This document shows, in pieces, positions 7,990-17,270 of a stretch of 64,000 bases of DNA. The stretch covers positions 193,419-257,418 of the forward strand of contig NZ_FOHS01000001.1 in the NCBI RefSeq assembly GCF_900111515.1. Reading direction: 5' to 3'. Within the stretch, counting starts at the first letter, position 1. Every line of letters begins with the position of its first letter. The notes beneath the pieces are model-generated. The model did not search any database and was not told the origin of the DNA. It saw only the letters and a list, made by a program, of their open reading frames with translations. The stretch is from Hymenobacter actinosclerus. Its GTDB lineage: Bacteria > Bacteroidota > Bacteroidia > Cytophagales > Hymenobacteraceae. The position numbers were made by a program, and so were the translations under genes.

Positions 7990-9339
7990 ATGCGCTACCC
8001 GACCTCCCTTTTCCCGCGCCTGCTGCCCGCCCTGGGCCTGGCATTGCTGCTGCTGCCCGGCTGCTACTCCCGCTCCGACATCGAGCAGGGGCAGGAGCCG
8101 ACCGTTGGCATGACCGACGTGATGCCCAACGACAACCCCGACGCGCCGGTTGCCACGGCCGAGGCTACGGAAACTGCCCAGCCGCTGCGGCAGGTAAACG
8201 TGCTGCTGGAGGTATCGGGTTCGATGGAAGGCTTCATGCCCAAAACCACGGCCGACGGGGGCAACACCCGGTTTCAGCAGCAGGTGGCGCAATTCCTGTC
8301 AGAGGTGAACAATTCGCCGGCGGCCCGGCAGAAGTCGTTTTTCCTGCTCAAAGAAAAGCCCTACGCCGAGTCGTACGCCGTCGTATCGGGCACGGTGCGG
8401 GCCGGCATCCGGCAGCCGGCCAAGAGCACCGAGCTGCCCGCCGTGCTCGATACGCTCATGACCCGCTACTACCAGCCGGGCACCGTAAATGTGCTGATTT
8501 CGGACTTCATCTACTCGCCCAAAAACGCCGGGGCCATTCCCTACATCAAAACCGATATCACCGACGCGCTCCAGCGCAACGCCGCCCAGGCCGATCTGGC
8601 CGTATCAGTATACGGCTTCACCTCGGATTTCCGGGGCACCTACTATCCGGCCCTGGTGGCGGCGGGCAAGAAAACCAACTGCTGCGACACCGACATCCCG
8701 TACTACTACTGGGTTATCGGCCCCGCCGAGGCGGTGCGGCAGTTTGATGCCGCGCTGCTAACCGACGAAACCGCCCGGCAGGCCCACTTTGGGGTGGTGT
8801 ACCCGCGCCCGGCCTACTCGGTGCTCGATAAGTTTGAAAATAAAGGCAGCTGGTACTACGGCGACGCCGGGGCCAGCAAGCGCGACGCCGCGGCCTACCG
8901 CGTGGTGGCCGTCAGCGAGGCCTCGGCCCAGCAGCCGGTGGAGTTTGTGGTGGGCCTGGATTTGCAGAACCTGCCCGCCCAGTACCGCGACCTGGCCTAT
9001 CTGCAGCAGAACCTGGCGGTGCAGACCGTGGACACCGACGCCAAGCTGGTGGGCGTAACGGCCGCCACCGCCCAAACCCGCGGCAGCAGCGGTCCGCAAA
9101 GTCGGTTCACGCATTTCGCCAAAATCCGCCTGACCAAAGTGCCGCCCGCCGCCCGCCCGCTGGTGCTGAAACTGCAAAATCAGCGCCCCGCCTGGGTAAG
9201 CCAGTGGACCACCAAAAACGACGGCACGCCGGCCGCTAAAACCTTTGCCTTGAGCAGCTTGCTTGACGGGTTGCAGGCCTCCGTGCAGGCCCGGCCCACG
9301 GTGTTCGAGCTGCCGCTGACCCTGCAGCCGGCCAAGTAG
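7990..9339 (+). CDS. VWA-like lipoprotein of the tubulin/Hsp70/stator cluster
   Basis: A 449-residue lipoprotein: hydrophobic signal followed by lipobox LPGC (Cys25), so it is anchored in the envelope. After a linker a von Willebrand A-like fold starts: QVNVLLEVSGSMEGFM (71-83) matches the first strand and MIDAS loop, but the canonical DxSxS aspartate is Glu74, so metal binding may be altered or lost. GTVNVLISDFIYSP (about 163-176) fits the later VWA strand with its Asp. A pair of adjacent Cys (NCCDTD, about 236) is noteworthy. The C-terminal half (about 300-449) has no family I recognise. First gene of the cluster, followed after 136 bp by a small membrane protein. No function beyond a binding or scaffold role is claimed. 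Confidence 0.8.
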   Translation: MRYPTSLFPRLLPALGLALLLLPGCYSRSDIEQGQEPTVGMTDVMPNDNPDAPVATAEATETAQPLRQVNVLLEVSGSMEGFMPKTTADGGNTRFQQQVAQFLSEVNNSPAARQKSFFLLKEKPYAESYAVVSGTVRAGIRQPAKSTELPAVLDTLMTRYYQPGTVNVLISDFIYSPKNAGAIPYIKTDITDALQRNAAQADLAVSVYGFTSDFRGTYYPALVAAGKKTNCCDTDIPYYYWVIGPAEAVRQFDAALLTDETARQAHFGVVYPRPAYSVLDKFENKGSWYYGDAGASKRDAAAYRVVAVSEASAQQPVEFVVGLDLQNLPAQYRDLAYLQQNLAVQTVDTDAKLVGVTAATAQTRGSSGPQSRFTHFAKIRLTKVPPAARPLVLKLQNQRPAWVSQWTTKNDGTPAAKTFALSSLLDGLQASVQARPTVFELPLTLQPAK

Positions 9340-9475
9340 GCCGCCGGGTTGGCACGATAGTCGTTCAGCGGGCCGAGCCGGGTTCGGGGCCGTAATTGGT
9401 CGGGCCGGCCGCAATTTCGTTCTTGTTGTATCGTTTCACGAGTTGCCGGGCCGGTGCCGGGCGTTAATTCTTTGC

Positions 9476-9868
9476 ATGAAAGCATTCTTCCGCTTCCTCT
9501 ACGAAATCATCGGCAACCCCCAGCCCCCGGCCGACACGCCGGTGTACCGCGACGTAGTGTTTCCCAACATCGGCCTGCTGAACATCGGCCTGTCGCTGGC
9601 TTTGGCGGTGATATTCTACCTGCTCATCAACCGGGCCATGGGCGTGGCCACCTTCAACAAAGGCCGCCACTGGGGCCTGTTTCTGGGCCTGAACGCGCTG
9701 CTGGCTTTCGGCCTGGCCATCTGGCAGGCCCACGCCCAGCAGGTCGCCGACCACAGCTACATCTACTGGCTGGCCACCTGGAACGCCATTCTGGCGCTGC
9801 TCTGGTTCTTCATCTTCTCGCTGCTGCTGCGCAAAGGTTCCACCAACGCCAGCACCACCCCCTTCTAA
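9476..9868 (+). CDS. three-helix membrane protein of the accessory cluster
   Basis: A 130-residue protein with three strongly hydrophobic segments: about 35-58 (LLNIGLSLALAVIFYLLIN), 68-88 (GLFLGLNALLAFGLAIW) and 100-122 (ATWNAILALLWFFIFSLLL). The start at 9476 begins MKAFFRFLYEIIGNPQPPAD, a cytoplasmic leader. I recognise no family. It lies between the VWA lipoprotein and the tubulin-like gene on the same strand, so a role as membrane adaptor of that system is an inference from position only. A word palindrome follows at 9873-9970. Confidence 0.78.
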   Translation: MKAFFRFLYEIIGNPQPPADTPVYRDVVFPNIGLLNIGLSLALAVIFYLLINRAMGVATFNKGRHWGLFLGLNALLAFGLAIWQAHAQQVADHSYIYWLATWNAILALLWFFIFSLLLRKGSTNASTTPF

Positions 9869-9872
9869 CTTT

Positions 9873-9970
9873 AGACATGAGACGGTGAGAAGTGAGAAAT
9901 GAGACGCTGTTCTGACGGCTCAGTTGTCAGCCCATAAGTCTCACTTCTCATGTCTCATTATCTCACCTCT
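9873..9970. repeat. word palindrome: GAGAAGTGAGA-word inverted repeat
   Basis: Left half (9873-9905) is a loose tandem of GAGACGGTGAGAAGTGAGA words; right half (9938-9970) carries the inverted words TCTCACTTCTCATGTCTCAT. It fills the spacer before the tubulin-like gene and ends 5 bp before its ATG. A half-copy of the same words (TCTCACTTCTCACTTCTCC) lies at about 26797-26815. Confidence 0.8.
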
Positions 9971-9975
9971 CCAAT

Positions 9976-11424
9976 ATGGCTAAACTCTTTCTTTTTGGTA
10001 TTGGCGGCACGGGTTCGCGGGTGATTCGCTCGCTCACGATGCTGCTGGCCGCCGGCGTTAAGCTGCCCAACTGCGACCGGGTGGTGCCCATCATCATCGA
10101 CCCTGACGCCCACAACGGCGACATGAACCGCACGGTGGAGCTGCTGCAGAACTACCAGCAGATTTACCAGCACCTCGGTCCCCGCGAGGAAGGCTTCTTT
10201 CAGACCGATATCAGCACCCTGAGCGGCATTTCCCAGGACGTGAACGGCTCGGTGAAGGACACGTTCATCTTCGACTTCGGCGGCATCAACCAAACCTTCC
10301 GGCAGTACCTCGACTACGACGGGCTGAGCGTGGACTCGAAGGGGCTGGTGGACTTGCTGTTTACCCCCGACAACCTCGAAAGCCCGCTTACCATCGGTTT
10401 CCGGGGCTCGCCCAACGTGGGCAGCATCGTGCTCAACAAGCTGGTGGAAAGCGCCGAAATGCGGTTTTTCGCCGATAACTTCCAGGACGGCGACCGGGTG
10501 TTCTTCGTGTCGAGCATCTTCGGCGGCACCGGCGCGGCGGGTTTCCCGCTCATGCTCAAGAACCTGAAAGACCCCAACACCCGCCTCAGCAACGCCCGCT
10601 ACCTGCGCGACGCGCCTACCGGCGCCGTAACGGTAATGCCTTATTTCGCGCTCCAGAGCGAGGATGCGGCCGTTATCGACTCTAACAACTTCCTGACCAA
10701 GACCAAAGCCGCGCTCAGCTACTACGAGCACAACCTGCAAGGTCTCGACGCGCTCTACTACCTGGCCGACACGCCCGATACACCCTACGAAAACCAGCCC
10801 GGCGGCGTGCAGCAGAAGAACAAGGCCCACATCATCGAGCTGTTGGCGGCCCTGAGCATCGTCGATTTCATGAACTACTCGGCCGCCGAGCTGCGCACCG
10901 GCGGCCCGCATTTCCACGAGTACGGCCTGGGCACCGACGCGCCCGAAATCCAGTTCAGCCACCTACCCGACGAAACCCGCGAATTGGTGGCCCGGCAACT
11001 CACGCAGTTCCTGTACTTCACGCGCTACCACAAGCAGCACCTGCCCACCGACAAGGCGCCCTACCACGACAACCTCAAGCTCGACTACGCCCTGCGCAAC
11101 GAGCCGATTTTCCGCGAGCTCAACACCTTCCTGCACAGCCCCGACGCGGGCGTCGACCAGTGGCTCCAGGAGCTGGCCCAGAACCGCCGCGCCTTCCGCC
11201 CCTTCGACCTGCAAACCGACGATTTCAACGCCATGATTCTGGGCAAGCCGGTGGAAAAGAAGTGGAACGACTTCTTCAACAAAGGCCTCAGCCACAACTA
11301 CCTGCTCGACAGCCTCAACAAAACCGAAAAGTCCCTGGCCGAACCCGACAGCTTCCGCAAGCTGCTGGACCTGTTCTACCAGGTGACGAACAAGGCGTTT
11401 GAGGAAAAGGTGAAGGTGGTGTAA
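9976..11424 (+). CDS. tubulin/FtsZ-like GTPase-fold protein
   Basis: A 482-residue predicted cytoplasmic protein. The N-terminus MAKLFLFGIGGTGSRVIRSL is a nucleotide-binding loop of the kind starting tubulin/FtsZ proteins; IIIDPDAHNGDMNR (39-52) is the next strand with acidic residues; and VFFVSSIFGGTGAAGFPLML (175-194) gives a GGTGxxG tubulin signature loop, a variant of the FtsZ GGGTGTG. This arrangement matches the 'tubulin-like' families found in bacterial operons rather than division FtsZ. The middle (about 225-300) includes long helices; the C-terminal third has no motif I know. GTP binding and polymerisation are inferred from the fold, not shown. It is separated from the Hsp70-like gene by a RAYT gene and REP repeats. 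Mobile-element insertion seems recent relative to an original tubulin-Hsp70 adjacency. Confidence 0.82.
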   Translation: MAKLFLFGIGGTGSRVIRSLTMLLAAGVKLPNCDRVVPIIIDPDAHNGDMNRTVELLQNYQQIYQHLGPREEGFFQTDISTLSGISQDVNGSVKDTFIFDFGGINQTFRQYLDYDGLSVDSKGLVDLLFTPDNLESPLTIGFRGSPNVGSIVLNKLVESAEMRFFADNFQDGDRVFFVSSIFGGTGAAGFPLMLKNLKDPNTRLSNARYLRDAPTGAVTVMPYFALQSEDAAVIDSNNFLTKTKAALSYYEHNLQGLDALYYLADTPDTPYENQPGGVQQKNKAHIIELLAALSIVDFMNYSAAELRTGGPHFHEYGLGTDAPEIQFSHLPDETRELVARQLTQFLYFTRYHKQHLPTDKAPYHDNLKLDYALRNEPIFRELNTFLHSPDAGVDQWLQELAQNRRAFRPFDLQTDDFNAMILGKPVEKKWNDFFNKGLSHNYLLDSLNKTEKSLAEPDSFRKLLDLFYQVTNKAFEEKVKVV

Positions 11425-11432
11425 CCTTGTGT

Positions 11433-11509
11433 CCCAGGGCTAAAGCCCTGGGCTAGTCAGCGAGTCGTTGAACGAAAACGTTGCATAGCCTAGGGCTTTA
11501 GCCCTGGGA
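11433..11509. repeat. REP doublet (REPIN-like), family CCCAGGG
   Basis: Two inverted REP units upstream of the RAYT gene: 11433-11452 (CCCAGGGCTAAAGCCCTGGG) followed by CTAG, and its inverted partner at 11486-11509 (variant ATAGCC-TAGGG). Each is a hairpin flanked by a CTAG tetranucleotide on the side facing the partner, the layout of a REPIN. Confidence 0.85.
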
Positions 11510-11538
11510 ATCTAGAACGAGACGTCAAAACAGCGCAT

Positions 11539-11967
11539 ATGAGCCACGTTTTTCAGTCGTTGTGGGTGCACGTAACGTGGGCTACCAAGAACCGACAGCC
11601 GTGGCTCACGGCGCAGTTGAAACCGTTGGTGTTTAATCAAATTCGGCACATTGCTGAGAAGGATAAAATCCACCTCGACTTTCTGAATGGAATATATGAC
11701 CATGTGCATTGCCTGCTTTCGTTGCGCACTACCGACCGGCTCGATGTGGTGATGCAGCAGCTCAAGGGCAAAAGCGCCCATTGGGTGAATGAGCAGAAAC
11801 TGACAGACTTCACCTTTGGCTGGCAGAATGGCTACGGTGCTTTTTCTGTAAGTCCGTCGCACGTGGAGCGGGTGCGTAACTACATCCGCAATCAGGAAAA
11901 ACATCATCGAGAGCAGGACTACTGGCAGGAAATGGAAATGCTGGAAAAAATGGCGCGGGTGCATTGA
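11539..11967 (+). mobile_element. REP-associated tyrosine transposase (RAYT, Y1/IS200-like), CDS
   Basis: A 142-residue HUH single-strand nuclease of the Y1 transposase family. The metal-binding HUH motif is HVH at 55-57 (GIYDHVHCLL), the catalytic Tyr is probably Tyr115 (RVRNYIRNQEKHH), and GWQNGYGAFSVS (94-105) is typical of RAYT/IS200 proteins. Such enzymes nick and mobilise REP palindromes. It is flanked on both sides by CCCAGGG REPs at 11433-11509 and 12007-12141, the arrangement seen with RAYTs; no IS605 tnpB is present. The frame is intact. It sits inside the accessory cluster between the tubulin-like and Hsp70-like genes, in the same orientation. Confidence 0.92.
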
Positions 11968-12006
11968 TGTGCCAGCGTCCCAAATGCCCTAACGTACCCC
12001 CGAAGC

Positions 12007-12141
12007 CCCAGGGTTAAAACCCTGGGCTAGTTAGCGGGAATGTTGAATAGAACCACTGACTAGCCCAGGGCTTTAGCCCTGGGATGCTAAAACGGCCCAA
12101 AAGAACAGAACCGCTAACTAGCCCAGGGTTTCAACCCTGGG
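12007..12141. repeat. cluster of three REPs, family CCCAGGG
   Basis: REP units at 12007-12030 (hairpin then CTAG), 12060-12083 and 12118-12141 (CTAG then hairpin). The loop-proximal base pairs vary between GGGCT/AGCCC and GGGTT/AACCC while CCCAGGG and CTAG stay fixed. The array ends 30 bp before the start of the Hsp70-like gene. Confidence 0.88.
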
Positions 12142-12170
12142 AACCGGGATACCCGGAAATTGGAAATACT

Positions 12171-15100
12171 ATGCCCAAAGTCCTTCGCTTACACAACAAC
12201 GGCTCCCAGCAGGTGCAGGGCTGGCAGAAAACTGCCCCCGTTACGAGCACCGAAATCAACACCGTCACCGACCCGGCGGGCGGCAAGTCGCGCAACCTGG
12301 CGGTGAGCATCCCGACGCCGTTTGCGCGAATGCACCTGTTCGAGACAGCCTTTGATTTTCTGGCCCGGGAGGGCAAGAACAACCCCGGCTCGGTGTACCA
12401 CGAGCTGACGACCCACTTCTGGGATTTGCTGGAGCTACTCTACAACTACCACCTCTACACCCAGGCGGGCCGCAAAATCACGCTGCGCCGCTGGAACGCG
12501 GAGGCTGAGATTCAGCGGATGCGGCAGCGCGAGCCCACCCGGCTGCTGGGCGACACGCTGCAACTGTACATGCAGGACGAGCGGTTCCGCGACTTTACCG
12601 ACATGTATTTGGTGTATTACGAGTCGCCGGAATTGGCGGGCGGGCCGCGGCTGCTGGGCGGCACCTCGCCGCTGACGCTGCTCTTTACCGGCCCCGGCGT
12701 GGGCGCGCTCGATTTGGAGCGCCCCCAGGCTCGTGGTCACTACTTCGACCACCAGACGGTGTTGCTCGATGACCGGGACCCGCAATTCCGGGAGTTCGTG
12801 TACGAGCTGTTTCTGGCTTACCCGGCCTTGCAGCGCCGCGAGTTTGCGGGCAGCGTGTACGCCGGCCTCGACCGCATCAAAATCAACCAGTTGCAGATGC
12901 AGGGCGACCGGAGCGCCCAGCAGTTCGCGGCCCGCTATCCGGCCCTGGCCGACGCCCAGGGCAACCTGGTAAGCGTGAAGGGCGTGCCCCTGCCCGGCCG
13001 CGCCGACCAGTCGGCCGTGACCAGCTCCGACCTGTTTATTCAGCCCACTCGCGAAGCCGGTAACGGCCGCCCGCGCCCGCTGGTGCTGCGCCCCAACCTG
13101 ACCATGCCGGGGGCTAACTACCTCAACGGTCAGCCCTGGGACGACCGTACGCCGGTGCCCTACCACGACGAGCTGGCGCTGGAAAACCGGGTGCTGCCCG
13201 GCAAGGGCTTCAAGTACCCCTACCTCACGGTGGGCGACCTGCTGGAAGATTCGTTGGTGGAACTCCCCTACGAGCTGAACACCCAGCGTTTCCACACCGG
13301 CAAAGTCACGTTCCAGTACGGGGCCGATGGGCAGGGCCGGGCGCGTTTCCCTTACCTGCTGCCCCTGAAACAGGCGTTTTTCGAGTACTTCACCGAAAAC
13401 GAGCTGGCCGAGCTGCTCACCTTCACCATCGACCTGAGCCACGTGCGTGTGCAACTGCGGGTGCCGGTGCAAGGCGGGCGCTTCATTACTTTCGAGCGGA
13501 GCTACTATACCAACCCCCAGAACCCCAAGGACGCCCAGGGGCGTGAGATTCTGGAGAAGGGCCGCATTGTGAAGGCCAACGTGGGCGTGGGCGTGTTCCC
13601 GTTCTATAAGGTGCGCTACCAGCCCGAGTTTAACGACCTGTATAAGGTGATGCTGGTAGATGCCGACAACGCGCCCACCATGCTCAGCCGCCGCTACGAC
13701 CTCACGTTTTTCGTGAATGGCGAGCGGATTACCGAGCAGGGCGCCGCCCGCCGCGCCACCCGCTACGAGCGCACCCAGAAAAGCGTGGCTTCGGCCGGCA
13801 GCACCTACTACGAAATCACCGGCACCCACTTCGACCTGGCCGAAATAACCTGCCCGCCCGCCACGCTGGGCGCTGAGCCGGCCCGGGGCCTGTTCGTGCC
13901 GCGCTGGCGCGAGCTGGAGCGCGGTACCCGCCGCTTTACCTTCGCCATCGACTTCGGCACCACCAACACCCACGTGGCCTACGCCGATTCGCCCTCGGCC
14001 CACCCGCGCCCGCTCACCATCGGCGAGGCCGATGTGCAGGTGGAGTGGATGCATGCGCCCGTGGGCGATGCTGGCCTCTCGGCGTCGCAACGGTACCGTA
14101 CTGGGGCCGGGCAGATGTGGGACGCCATAGCTACGCTGCAAAACCGCGAGTTCGTGCCCAGCTTTATCGGCGAAGGCAGCTCAGTGTATGAGTTCCCGAT
14201 TCGGACGGCAGTTTGCGAAACAACCTCATTCGCCAATGAGCCAGCTAAAGTGCTCAGTAACATCAATATTGGCTTCAGCATCAACACTGAGAATACCGCC
14301 GAGCTGCCCCAGAACCGTTTCGTGACCAACCTGAAGTGGAGCGCCGAGCTCGACCCCCAGGGCGTGTCGCGCATCGAGGCGTTCTTCAAGGAAATCCTGC
14401 TGTTGCTGCGCCACAAGGCGGCTTTGCACGGCGGTATTCTCGAAGACACCCGGGTGGTGTGGTTTGCGCCGCTGAGCTTCGACGGCTTCCTGCGCAACCA
14501 GTTCCAGCAGGTTTGGGACGAGGCCTTCCGGCAGGTGTTCAAGGCCAACCGCCCCACCATCTGCCTCACCGAATCGGTGGCGCCCTACTACTACCTCACC
14601 GCCACCAACCAGGTCGTGCCCAACCGCGACGAGAACGTGGTGAACATCGACATCGGCGGCGGTACCACCGACTTGCTGCTCTTCGCCGACCAGAAACCGG
14701 CCTACAGCACCTCGTTCCGCTTTGCCGGCGACGACCTGTGGGGCGACGGTTACGCCCGCGTGCAGGGTGCGCCCAAGCAGAACGGCCTGCTTCGCCTCGG
14801 CGTGAGCCACGTCGAAAGCCTGCCCGATTCGGAGCAGAACCAGGAGTACAAGGGCTACCTGCAGGCGGCGCTCAAAAACAACGACTTCGGCTCGGCCGAC
14901 GTGACCAGCTTGCTCTTCAAGTACGACGATGCGTTGCGCTTCACCCAGGCCCTAGGCTTGGGCCGCGGCCGGCAGCTGCGGGTGCTGTTCTACCTGCACT
15001 ACACGGCCATCATCTACCACACGGCCCAGCTCACCAAGCATTTCGGGCTGAAAACGCCGCGTTACCTGTGCTTCTCGGGTAAGGCCAGCCTGTACCTGCG

Positions 15101-15635
15101 CCTGCTGGCCGGCGGTAGCTCGCTGGTGTCCATCGAGAAGATTACGAAAGCCATTTTCCAGGCCGTAACCGGTACCGAGCCGCCCCACAATTTCCGCGTT
15201 ATTCTGGCCGATAACCCCAAGGAAGCTACTACCAACGGCGGTGTGCTGTTCGAGGAGAAAACCAATACCGACTACGACAACATTCAGGCGGTGAAGCTCA
15301 GCGGCACCGTAGAAGGCGGCGAGCTGAACCAGCAGCGCCTCAAGCTGAACCAGGTGGATGCGGCCCTTAAAGACGAGGTGCTGGCCAACGTGCGCAACTA
15401 CCTCACGCTGGTGCTCGAAGGCGACGAAGTGGCACCCTACCTGCGCGAAGTAGGTGTGGACGTGGACCGCCAGCGCGTGAAGGACATCCTGCTCCGCGAA
15501 ATCGAGGACAGCCTCAGCCTGGGCCTACACCAGTTCCAGCGCCAGCTTTCGGCCGACGAAACCCTGCCTGAAACCCTGTTCTTCCTGCCGCTGAAGCAGG
15601 CGTTGTATAACCTGAGCCGGGAGTTGCAGGCGTAA
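12171..15635 (+). CDS. giant Hsp70/actin-fold ATPase (SrfB-like?)
   Basis: A 1154-residue protein. The frame is open to 12084 but that stretch is REP sequence, so the start at 12171 (MPKVLRLHNNGS) is preferred. The first ~580 residues are a family I do not recognise, with many beta strands. From about 587 an actin/Hsp70 ATPase begins: phosphate-1 loop FAIDFGTTNTHVAY (Asp594), phosphate-2 loop VVNIDIGGGTTDLLLF (Asp827), and an adenosine-type motif near YLCFSGKASLYLRLLAGGSS. The 233-residue gap between the loops is longer than in DnaK. The layout resembles the SrfB 'virulence factor' family as I remember it, but that needs a profile search. It follows the RAYT/REP insertion after the tubulin-like gene; both NTPases would be cytoplasmic partners of the membrane genes downstream. 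Confidence 0.82.
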   Translation: MPKVLRLHNNGSQQVQGWQKTAPVTSTEINTVTDPAGGKSRNLAVSIPTPFARMHLFETAFDFLAREGKNNPGSVYHELTTHFWDLLELLYNYHLYTQAGRKITLRRWNAEAEIQRMRQREPTRLLGDTLQLYMQDERFRDFTDMYLVYYESPELAGGPRLLGGTSPLTLLFTGPGVGALDLERPQARGHYFDHQTVLLDDRDPQFREFVYELFLAYPALQRREFAGSVYAGLDRIKINQLQMQGDRSAQQFAARYPALADAQGNLVSVKGVPLPGRADQSAVTSSDLFIQPTREAGNGRPRPLVLRPNLTMPGANYLNGQPWDDRTPVPYHDELALENRVLPGKGFKYPYLTVGDLLEDSLVELPYELNTQRFHTGKVTFQYGADGQGRARFPYLLPLKQAFFEYFTENELAELLTFTIDLSHVRVQLRVPVQGGRFITFERSYYTNPQNPKDAQGREILEKGRIVKANVGVGVFPFYKVRYQPEFNDLYKVMLVDADNAPTMLSRRYDLTFFVNGERITEQGAARRATRYERTQKSVASAGSTYYEITGTHFDLAEITCPPATLGAEPARGLFVPRWRELERGTRRFTFAIDFGTTNTHVAYADSPSAHPRPLTIGEADVQVEWMHAPVGDAGLSASQRYRTGAGQMWDAIATLQNREFVPSFIGEGSSVYEFPIRTAVCETTSFANEPAKVLSNINIGFSINTENTAELPQNRFVTNLKWSAELDPQGVSRIEAFFKEILLLLRHKAALHGGILEDTRVVWFAPLSFDGFLRNQFQQVWDEAFRQVFKANRPTICLTESVAPYYYLTATNQVVPNRDENVVNIDIGGGTTDLLLFADQKPAYSTSFRFAGDDLWGDGYARVQGAPKQNGLLRLGVSHVESLPDSEQNQEYKGYLQAALKNNDFGSADVTSLLFKYDDALRFTQALGLGRGRQLRVLFYLHYTAIIYHTAQLTKHFGLKTPRYLCFSGKASLYLRLLAGGSSLVSIEKITKAIFQAVTGTEPPHNFRVILADNPKEATTNGGVLFEEKTNTDYDNIQAVKLSGTVEGGELNQQRLKLNQVDAALKDEVLANVRNYLTLVLEGDEVAPYLREVGVDVDRQRVKDILLREIEDSLSLGLHQFQRQLSADETLPETLFFLPLKQALYNLSRELQA

Positions 15636-15650
15636 CACGTGGCCCGTTGG

Positions 15651-15736
15651 CCCAGGGTTGAAACCCTGGGTTATGCAGCCTCCTTCGGCTGGCCGACCTG
15701 GTTTACCGCTAACTAGCCCAGAGTTTCAACCCTGGG
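15651..15736. repeat. REP doublet, family CCCAGGG
   Basis: Two inverted REPs between the ATPase gene and the next: 15651-15670 (CCCAGGGTTGAAACCCTGGG, with the usual CTAG degraded to TTAT) and 15713-15736 (CTAGCCCAGAGTTTCAACCC then TGGG). A REPIN-like pair about 86 bp long. Confidence 0.85.
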
Positions 15737-15771
15737 ACCCAGGAATGCAGAATACATCTACCCCCACACCT

Positions 15772-17256
15772 ATGACTCTTTCTCGCCGCGCTGCTTCCCT
15801 GTTCACCGGCCTGCTGCTACTGGCGTCCGGCGCTACTTCGGCCCAGACTGCCCCCGGTCAGCCCACACTTGATGAGCAGAAGGTACAGATCTGGTGTGCC
15901 GCCGCACGCTACGTGTACGATGATAATGGGCGGCCCAACCTCAAGGACAAGCTCAACTGCGGCAGCTCGCTCAAGGCGTTCGAGAACAGCATCAAGGCTG
16001 ACAGCCAGAAGGTGTACAGCCTGCTCTACCAGCCCCTCGAAGGCCGTGGCACCATGTACGCCGGCCTCGCCAGCAACGACAAGCGGCTGCAGAAACTGAC
16101 CTCGGAAATCATCGGTAAGCTCAAGTCGTCGGCGGCGCGGCGGGCTAACCCTGCCCGGATGGAGCGCCTGGCGACCCTCGAAACGGCCCTGAATAGCTAC
16201 GTGAACAGCGGCACGCCCATCGGCGACCTGGGCGGCAACGAGCCGGCCGCCAACGCGGCCGACACTACCTCCGGCCTTGACGAGGCCACGGCTTCGGCGC
16301 CCGCCGATGCGGGGCCGGCCGACGCGGGCCTGACCAGCCGGCCAGCCGCTGCCAGCGGGGTAGGGGAAAGTGTGATGGATAAGCTGTTTGCTCCGCTGGC
16401 CTTGATTCTGGCGCTGCTTAGTCTGGTGCTGTTCTGGCTGCAGAGCCGCAAAATGGCCGACCTTGCCAGCCGTATGGGCCGGCACCGCAACGATATTGAC
16501 GCCGTGAAATCGGTAGCCAGCCCCGGTACCGTGGCTGGCCAACTGACCTTGGCCCAGCGCCGGGAAGTGGAGAAAATAGTAGCCCAGCGCATAGCCGAAG
16601 AACTGGAGCAGCGCCCGTCGCAACCGGCTCCGAAGTCTGTTGCAGCCTCCACACCTGCTCCAACAGCAGCTCCAGCCACTACCGTACCTCCTGTTGCTGC
16701 GCCGACCCCCAGGCCAAAAGCTGAACCGGCAACTACGGCTGAAATGCAGGTAGCCGAGGCCCCGGCCAACCTTTCGGAAATACCGGCCCCGCCAGCGGCC
16801 ATTCCGGCGGGCTCGCCCACGGCCGCCCCGCACGACGAGTTCGAGAGCCTGGTGCCGCCGGTGCAGCTGCCCGCGCCAGCTGCGCCGGAAACTGATTCGC
16901 AAGCAGCGGCCATGCCGGCTGAACCAGCTGCCCGGGCCCAGTTTACCCGCTACGTGAAGGTGCCGGTGAATGGGGCGTTTAGCGAGTATGACCTCTCCGA
17001 CGAACCCCAGCACGACAGCATCTACGAGCTGCACTTCGACCCGCAGTGGCCCGAGCTGGCAACGTTCAATGTTACGCCCAACCCTGCCATTCACGCCTAC
17101 GCTATCCAAAGCGCCCAGTACTCGTTGCGCGAGGCCTGCCGCTACCAGCAGCCCACCGAACCGGTTACCCGCATCGTAACCGAGGAGGAAGGCGTGCTGC
17201 GCAAAGTGGCCGGCAGCTGGCAGATTGAGCAGAAGGCCGCTATCCGGTTCGAGTAG
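15772..17256 (+). CDS. membrane-anchored Pro/Ala-rich protein of the accessory cluster
   Basis: A 494-residue protein. The start at 15772 is chosen because it gives a signal peptide (RRAASLFTGLLLLASGATSA); the frame runs upstream through the REP doublet. Layout: signal (1-24); a periplasmic, largely helical domain with two Cys (Cys42, Cys63) to about 150; an Ala/Asp-rich linker; one transmembrane helix (about 207-223, APLALILALLSLVLFWL); a short basic and coiled segment (LTLAQRREVEKIVAQRIAEE); a long Pro/Ala linker; and a compact C-terminal domain (about 405-494, FTRYVKVPVNGAFSEYDLSD). The C-terminal domain would be cytoplasmic and could reach the Hsp70- or tubulin-like partner. No family recognised; the role is inferred from position only. 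Confidence 0.78.
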   Translation: MTLSRRAASLFTGLLLLASGATSAQTAPGQPTLDEQKVQIWCAAARYVYDDNGRPNLKDKLNCGSSLKAFENSIKADSQKVYSLLYQPLEGRGTMYAGLASNDKRLQKLTSEIIGKLKSSAARRANPARMERLATLETALNSYVNSGTPIGDLGGNEPAANAADTTSGLDEATASAPADAGPADAGLTSRPAAASGVGESVMDKLFAPLALILALLSLVLFWLQSRKMADLASRMGRHRNDIDAVKSVASPGTVAGQLTLAQRREVEKIVAQRIAEELEQRPSQPAPKSVAASTPAPTAAPATTVPPVAAPTPRPKAEPATTAEMQVAEAPANLSEIPAPPAAIPAGSPTAAPHDEFESLVPPVQLPAPAAPETDSQAAAMPAEPAARAQFTRYVKVPVNGAFSEYDLSDEPQHDSIYELHFDPQWPELATFNVTPNPAIHAYAIQSAQYSLREACRYQQPTEPVTRIVTEEEGVLRKVAGSWQIEQKAAIRFE

Positions 17257-17270
17257 AACGGCTTATCGTC

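Noticed and set aside
12435-14141. 568-codon minus-strand frame opposite the Hsp70-like gene
   Set aside because: No recognisable motifs, and the plus strand carries ATPase loops; shadow of GC-rich coding DNA.
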